Origin: Paractinoplanes bogorensis
GTDB lineage: Bacteria > Actinomycetota > Actinomycetes > Mycobacteriales > Micromonosporaceae
DNA: 64,000 nt
NCBI RefSeq assembly: GCF_018829635.1
Contig: NZ_JAHKKG010000016.1
Coordinates: 124,001 to 188,000 of the forward strand
Direction of reading: 5' to 3'
Shown here piece by piece: positions 60,523-64,000 of this stretch (position 1 is the stretch's first letter; each line of letters starts with the position of its first letter). Under the pieces are notes generated by a model. That model did no database searches. It saw only the letters and a list, made by a program, of their open reading frames with translations, and was not told where the DNA came from. Both the position numbers and the translations under genes were made by a program.

Positions 60523-61647
60523 CTAGCGGAGGGGGCGCAGGCCGGTGCGGATCTCGTCGACCAGGATGTCGGGCTGTTCGAGGGCGGCGAAGTGCCCGCC
60601 CCGCGCGGCCTCGCCGTAATGGATCAGGTTGCGGTACGTGTCCTCGATCCAGCTTCGGGGCAGGCGCGGGATGTCCCGGGGGAAGACGGTCACCGCGACC
60701 GGCAGCGTCAGCTGCGGGCCCGCGAACGTGCGTGAGCTGTTCTCCCAGTAGATGCGGCCGGACGACGCCGCGCTGTTGGTGAACCAGTACAGCGAGATCG
60801 CGTCGAGCATGGTGTCGAGGCTGAGCGCGTCCTGGGTCTTGGACTGGAACTTCTCGTAGATCCAGGCGGCCTGCCCGGCGGGGGAGTCGGCCAGGGCGAA
60901 TCCGACGGTCTCCGGTTTCGTGCCCTGCAGGTGGTTCGATCCGCCGAGCCGGCCGGTGTAGAGGGCGAGACTCTCCACGGCGCGCTGCTCATCGGGCGTG
61001 AGGTCGTCCGGTATCCGGGCCGGAAAGGCGTACTGGGTGTTCAGGTGGATGCCGAGCAGGCCCTCGGGTCGCATGGCGCCGAGGGCGGTGGTGACGACGG
61101 CGCCCCAATCGCCGCCCTGTGCGGTCCATCGCGAATAGCCGAGGCGCCGCATCAGCTCCACCCACGCGCGGGCGATCCGTTCGACGTCCCATCCGCTGGT
61201 CGCCGGCTTCTGCGAGAACCCGAAGCCGGGCAGCGACGGAATGACCACGTCAAAGGCGTCAAAGGCTTTCCCGCCGTACGCCTCCGGGTCGGTCAACGGG
61301 CCGACCAGCCGCAGGAACTCGACGATCGAGCCCGGCCAGCCGTGCGTGAGCAGCAGAGGCATCGCATCCCGATGCGGGGACCGGACGTGCAGGAAGTGGA
61401 TGTCGAGCCCGTCGATCTCGGTGCGGAACTGGGGTATGCGGTTGAGCTCGGATTCGAAGCGCCGCCAGTCGTAGCGGTGCTCCCAGTGGTCGATCAGGGC
61501 CCGGGCGTTCTCCACCCGGACCCCCTGTGACCAGTCGTCCACGGTTTCCGGGTCGGGCCAGCGGGTGCGGGCCAGTCGTTGCTTCAGGTCGTCGATCTCC
61601 GATGGTGCGATCGCGACGGTGAACGGGCGTACGGCGGCGGTGGTCAT
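60523..61647 (-). CDS. Epoxide hydrolase, EHN-domain type
   Basis: 374 residues. N-terminal EHN domain (PFTVAIAPSEIDDLKQRLARTRWPDPETVDDWSQGV...WRRFESELNRIPQF), then alpha/beta hydrolase with HGWPGS oxyanion loop, nucleophile Asp in QGGDWGAVV, and C-terminal His region GGHFAALEQPD. ATG 61647 has AAGGAGGG upstream. Converts epoxides to diols. Divergent from a TetR gene with two strong palindromes between. Confidence 0.92.
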   Translation of the reverse strand: MTTAAVRPFTVAIAPSEIDDLKQRLARTRWPDPETVDDWSQGVRVENARALIDHWEHRYDWRRFESELNRIPQFRTEIDGLDIHFLHVRSPHRDAMPLLLTHGWPGSIVEFLRLVGPLTDPEAYGGKAFDAFDVVIPSLPGFGFSQKPATSGWDVERIARAWVELMRRLGYSRWTAQGGDWGAVVTTALGAMRPEGLLGIHLNTQYAFPARIPDDLTPDEQRAVESLALYTGRLGGSNHLQGTKPETVGFALADSPAGQAAWIYEKFQSKTQDALSLDTMLDAISLYWFTNSAASSGRIYWENSSRTFAGPQLTLPVAVTVFPRDIPRLPRSWIEDTYRNLIHYGEAARGGHFAALEQPDILVDEIRTGLRPLR

Positions 61648-61659
61648 GATCCCTCCTTC

Positions 61660-61707
61660 ATTGCACACTGGTGTGCAGCGTAAGTCATTGCACACTGGTG
61701 TGCAATG
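61660..61707. promoter_or_regulatory. Two tandem TetR operators
   Basis: TGCACAC-TG-GTGTGCA (core 61662-61677) and CATTGCACAC-N2-GTGTGCAATG (61686-61707), centres 26-27 bases apart. They flank AGCGTAA, whose minus-strand reading TTACGCT is a plausible -10 of the epoxide hydrolase gene. Confidence 0.85.
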
Positions 61708-61715
61708 ATGGCGCC

Positions 61716-62288
61716 GTGAACGCCCGTGAGCGCTCGATGAAGGAAACCCGCGACCGCATCCTCGAGGTCGCGCTCGAGGTGCTGGGGGAGAATCCGGACG
61801 CGGGCATGGGCGAGATCGCCTCGTCCGCCGGCGTGGTCCGCCGCACGGTCTACGGCCATTTCCCCTCGCGCCTCGACCTGCTACGGGCGCTGATGGAACG
61901 GGCCGTCGCCGAGATGGAGGCCGTACTGGCCGAGGTCAACGCCTCCGAAGCGGACGTTTCCTGGGTGGAGTTCGTCGCCCGCGTCTGGCCGGTGACACAT
62001 CGGTATCGGGTGCTGCTCGCGCTGCGCCGGGGCGAACACGGCGAGACGATCCACGGCCTGCTCGGACCGGTCGACGAACTCCTCGCCGACCTGGTGCAAC
62101 GGGGCCAGGACGCCGGCGTGTTCGCGCGGCATCTGCCGGCCGGGTTGCTGAGCCAGCTCGCGTACGGCGCCGTGTTCGCCATCGCGGACAGCGACCGGTC
62201 GGACCTCGGTTCCCGGGCCGCCACGATCACGAGCCTGCTGATGCTGGGCGTGCCCGAGGCGCGCGCCGTCGCGCTCGCCCCGGGCTAG
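61716..62288 (+). CDS. TetR-family transcriptional regulator
   Basis: 190 residues. HTH: RILEVALEVLGENPDAGMGEIASSAGVVRRTVYGHFPSRLDLLRALMERA. GTG 61716 follows the second palindrome; ATG 61737 is an alternative. Probably represses itself and the epoxide hydrolase. Ends four bases into the convergent four-cysteine gene. Confidence 0.88.
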   Translation: MNARERSMKETRDRILEVALEVLGENPDAGMGEIASSAGVVRRTVYGHFPSRLDLLRALMERAVAEMEAVLAEVNASEADVSWVEFVARVWPVTHRYRVLLALRRGEHGETIHGLLGPVDELLADLVQRGQDAGVFARHLPAGLLSQLAYGAVFAIADSDRSDLGSRAATITSLLMLGVPEARAVALAPG

Positions 62289-62902
62289 CCCGTCTCGCAG
62301 AACGGCGGATTGCCGGAGGTGATGCCCAGATCCGGACAGCGGTAGCTGCTGCCCTGACTGTGATAACTCCACCCCGGCCCCGCCTTGTAGTGGAACAGGT
62401 AGATGCCGTCGCTGGGGGTCGGACCCTCCGGATCGGCCATCGCCCAGTCTCGCCAGCACTTCACGCTCGACGGCACGAAATACCAGTCCTTCGGCAGGTC
62501 GGCGAGCTTTTCCAGGGCTTTCGCGGAGGGGCAGTCGGGATATCGGGGACGGTCGCTGGTCGGCGCCGAAGAGTGCGGCGACGACGAAGGTGGCGCCGAC
62601 GAATGCGGGGGTGACGGCGTCGGCGGTGCCGATGACGGCGGTGCGGATGACGGCGCCGTCGACAGGGAGGGGGACGGCGAGAAGGCCGGAGGCAGGGCCG
62701 GGCTCGATCGGTCGACGGTGGCGTAAGCGACCGCGCCACCCACGGCGAACACCGCCACCGCCGCCGCGCCGGTCGCCGCCCATCGGGCGCGCCGCTGTGA
62801 CTGGCGCGATTTGCGGAGCGTCCGCTCGTACAGGTCGGCCCCGCCGCCGTGCTCGGCCAGGTCGGACATCGCCCGGCGCAGCCGCTCGTGGTCGTCGGAC
62901 AT
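62285..62902 (-). CDS. Single-pass membrane protein with four-cysteine extracellular domain, probable sigma-factor partner
   Basis: 205 residues. Cytoplasmic start (SDDHERLRRAMSDLAEHGGGADLYERTLRKSRQSQRRAR), one membrane segment (WAATGAAAVAVFAVGGAVAYATV, about 44-66), a Ser/Pro linker, then a domain of about 85 residues with Cys in PDCPSAK, VKCWRDW, YRCPDLG, PFCETG. Encoded directly after the sigma factor with a one-base overlap, the place of anti-sigma factors. The terminal domain is paralogous to the lipoprotein at 63450. Confidence 0.75.
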   Translation of the reverse strand: MSDDHERLRRAMSDLAEHGGGADLYERTLRKSRQSQRRARWAATGAAAVAVFAVGGAVAYATVDRSSPALPPAFSPSPSLSTAPSSAPPSSAPPTPSPPHSSAPPSSSPHSSAPTSDRPRYPDCPSAKALEKLADLPKDWYFVPSSVKCWRDWAMADPEGPTPSDGIYLFHYKAGPGWSYHSQGSSYRCPDLGITSGNPPFCETG

Positions 62903-63453
62903 CAGCCTTCCTCCCTCACGGCCGCGAGCAGGTCGGGCGCCATCGTCCGGATGCGGGCCAGCGCCTTGCTGGTCTGGCTCTTGATCGTGCCGACCGAGCA
63001 GTTCAGCAGTTCCGCCGCCTCGGCCTCGCTGCGATCCTCGAAGAACCGCAGCACCAGCACCGCCCGCTGCCGCCGGGTGAGACGGGCGAGCACTTCGTGC
63101 AGGGCGAGCTTGAGGTCCGTACGGACGGAATGGTCGCTGCCCGGCTCGGCCACCTCGGCCAGGTCGCCGGGCATCGACTCGGTCAGGCGACGACGCCGCC
63201 ACCAGCTCACGTGCAGGTGGTACATCGCCGTGCGGGTGTAGGCCTCGAAATGCCCCGGATCGGCCAGCCGCAGACGGCCGCGATGGGTGCGGGCCAGCGC
63301 GTCCTGCACCAGGTCTTCGGCCAGGTGCCGATCGCCGGTCAGCAGGAAAGCCGTCCGCAGCAGCGCCGCCGACCGGGCCCGGACGAATTCGCCGAACAGG
63401 TCGTCAATCGAGTCCGGCATGCTCCCCGCCCGCCGAAGACCGGTGTCTGTCAT
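62902..63453 (-). CDS. SigE-family ECF-type RNA polymerase sigma factor
   Basis: 183 residues from ATG 63453, which overlaps the upstream stop (ATGA); ATG 63420 is a possible later start. Region 2: DDLFGEFVRARSAALLRTAFLLTGDRHLAEDLVQDALAR; region 4: EVLARLTRRQRAVLVLRFFEDRSEAEAAELLNCSVGTIKSQTSKALARIR. Matches the SigE family of actinobacteria. Lies between two paralogous four-cysteine proteins, so probably part of an extracytoplasmic sensing unit. Confidence 0.9.
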   Translation of the reverse strand: MTDTGLRRAGSMPDSIDDLFGEFVRARSAALLRTAFLLTGDRHLAEDLVQDALARTHRGRLRLADPGHFEAYTRTAMYHLHVSWWRRRRLTESMPGDLAEVAEPGSDHSVRTDLKLALHEVLARLTRRQRAVLVLRFFEDRSEAEAAELLNCSVGTIKSQTSKALARIRTMAPDLLAAVREEG

Positions 63454-63899
63454 GGATATTGGCAGAACGGGGCGGGCTCGTGGATGCCGAGGTCCTCGCA
63501 CATGTATCCGCTGCCCTGGCTGTGATAGCGCCAGCCTTTGCTCGACACGTACCGGAAAAGGTAAATGCCGTCGCCGACACCCGGGCCCTCGGGGGCGGCG
63601 AAGGCCCAGCTCTTCCAGCATTTGACGCTCGGGAAATGCCAGCCCTCCGGCAGGTCGGCCAGCTTCTCGAATTCCTTCGCGGGCGGGCACACACCGGACC
63701 CGTGTTCGGGCCCGAGCGACCGCGACGAGGTCGACGGAGCCGGCACCGGCGCGGAAGAAGAAGGCGCCGGCGCGGATGAGGAAGCCGGCGACGAGGAAGG
63801 CGTGGCCGAAGGCGCCGAAAGAGCCGAGGACGGAGCGCATCCGAAGAGGATGAACGGGACGGCGAGAGCGGGCAGCAGGAGCGGACTGCGTACGGACAT
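63450..63899 (-). CDS. Lipoprotein with four-cysteine domain
   Basis: 149 residues. Signal peptide MSVRSPLLLPALAVPFILFGC with lipobox Cys21, a Ser/Pro/Ala linker, then GSGVCPPAKEFEKLADLP...VKCWKSWAF... DGIYLFRY... GWRYHSQGSGYMCEDLGI... PFC. About half of the residues match the C-terminal domain of 62285, including all four Cys and KLADLP, DGIYLF and YHSQGS. First gene of the sigma-factor operon. ATG with GGGGGAA upstream. Confidence 0.78.
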   Translation of the reverse strand: MSVRSPLLLPALAVPFILFGCAPSSALSAPSATPSSSPASSSAPAPSSSAPVPAPSTSSRSLGPEHGSGVCPPAKEFEKLADLPEGWHFPSVKCWKSWAFAAPEGPGVGDGIYLFRYVSSKGWRYHSQGSGYMCEDLGIHEPAPFCQYP

Positions 63900-64000
63900 T
63901 TCACGTTCCCCCGAATCGTGGCAGCAGCACTACACCCGGGTACATGCGTTCCGGGGCGCGCAGGTTGCCGCGTACGGGAAAGAAATCTCAGCCCGGCTCG

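Overview
The window is about 70% GC with dense, mostly overlapping genes and strongly G/C-ending codons. It looks like the chromosome of a filamentous actinobacterium. Family content (roadblock/DUF4388 cluster, EspC/WXG100-like proteins, ROK and CUT2 sugar transporters, SigE-type sigma factor) suggests Micromonosporaceae, perhaps Actinoplanes; this placement is inference. No rRNA, tRNA, CRISPR array, transposase or integrase was recognised.

Layout. 1-1.9 kb: start of dnaG, dgt and a VOC protein (minus strand). 1.9-5 kb: two DUF4388 proteins alternating with three roadblock proteins. 5-10.1 kb: a DUF2786 protein, an ABC-2 exporter and a YihY-family membrane protein. 10.4-16.6 kb: a ROK regulator with a CUT2 sugar ABC importer and a Gfo/Idh/MocA oxidoreductase. 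16.7-20.4 kb: a minus-strand accessory region with an HhH membrane protein, a WXG/EspC/YbaB group and an orphan toxin tail with its putative immunity gene. 20.7-25.4 kb: a coupled three-gene operon (DUF559-type nuclease, winged helix, double ATPase), a candidate undescribed DNA-acting system.

25.5-31.2 kb: a methyltransferase, then a lyase with a second CUT2 importer, followed by a toxin-tail remnant and a putative immunity gene (31.2-31.8 kb). 31.9-38 kb: DUF1996 protein, Na/Ca exchanger, acyltransferase-like protein, GGDEF-EAL protein and a detached helicase lobe. 38-47.1 kb: SDR, TPP-dependent E1 alpha/beta, VOC and LacI genes, and a divergent pair made of a leaderless solute-binding-like protein and an oxidoreductase. 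Copies of TCAAACGATTGA lie in front of the 26.1, 38.1 and 46.0 kb units, which suggests one LacI regulon.

47.2-51.2 kb: a complete ribosomal-peptide operon of the graspetide type (precursor with double-Gly leader, ATP-grasp ligase, PpiC-like maturation protein, C39-peptidase ABC exporter). 51.4-62.3 kb: hydrolase-LuxR fusion, MddA-like methyltransferase, an acyl-CoA ligase/dehydrogenase/SDR group under a TetR regulator, and two more TetR-controlled units with clear palindromic operators. 62.3-63.9 kb: a SigE-family sigma factor flanked by two paralogous four-cysteine proteins.

Across the window the motif CGTACGGGAAA, often extended to the palindrome TCCCGTACGGGA, recurs inside genes far more often than composition predicts, using codons that are otherwise rare. 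Many genes also start 6-8 bases after a TAnnnT box, the signature of leaderless transcripts.
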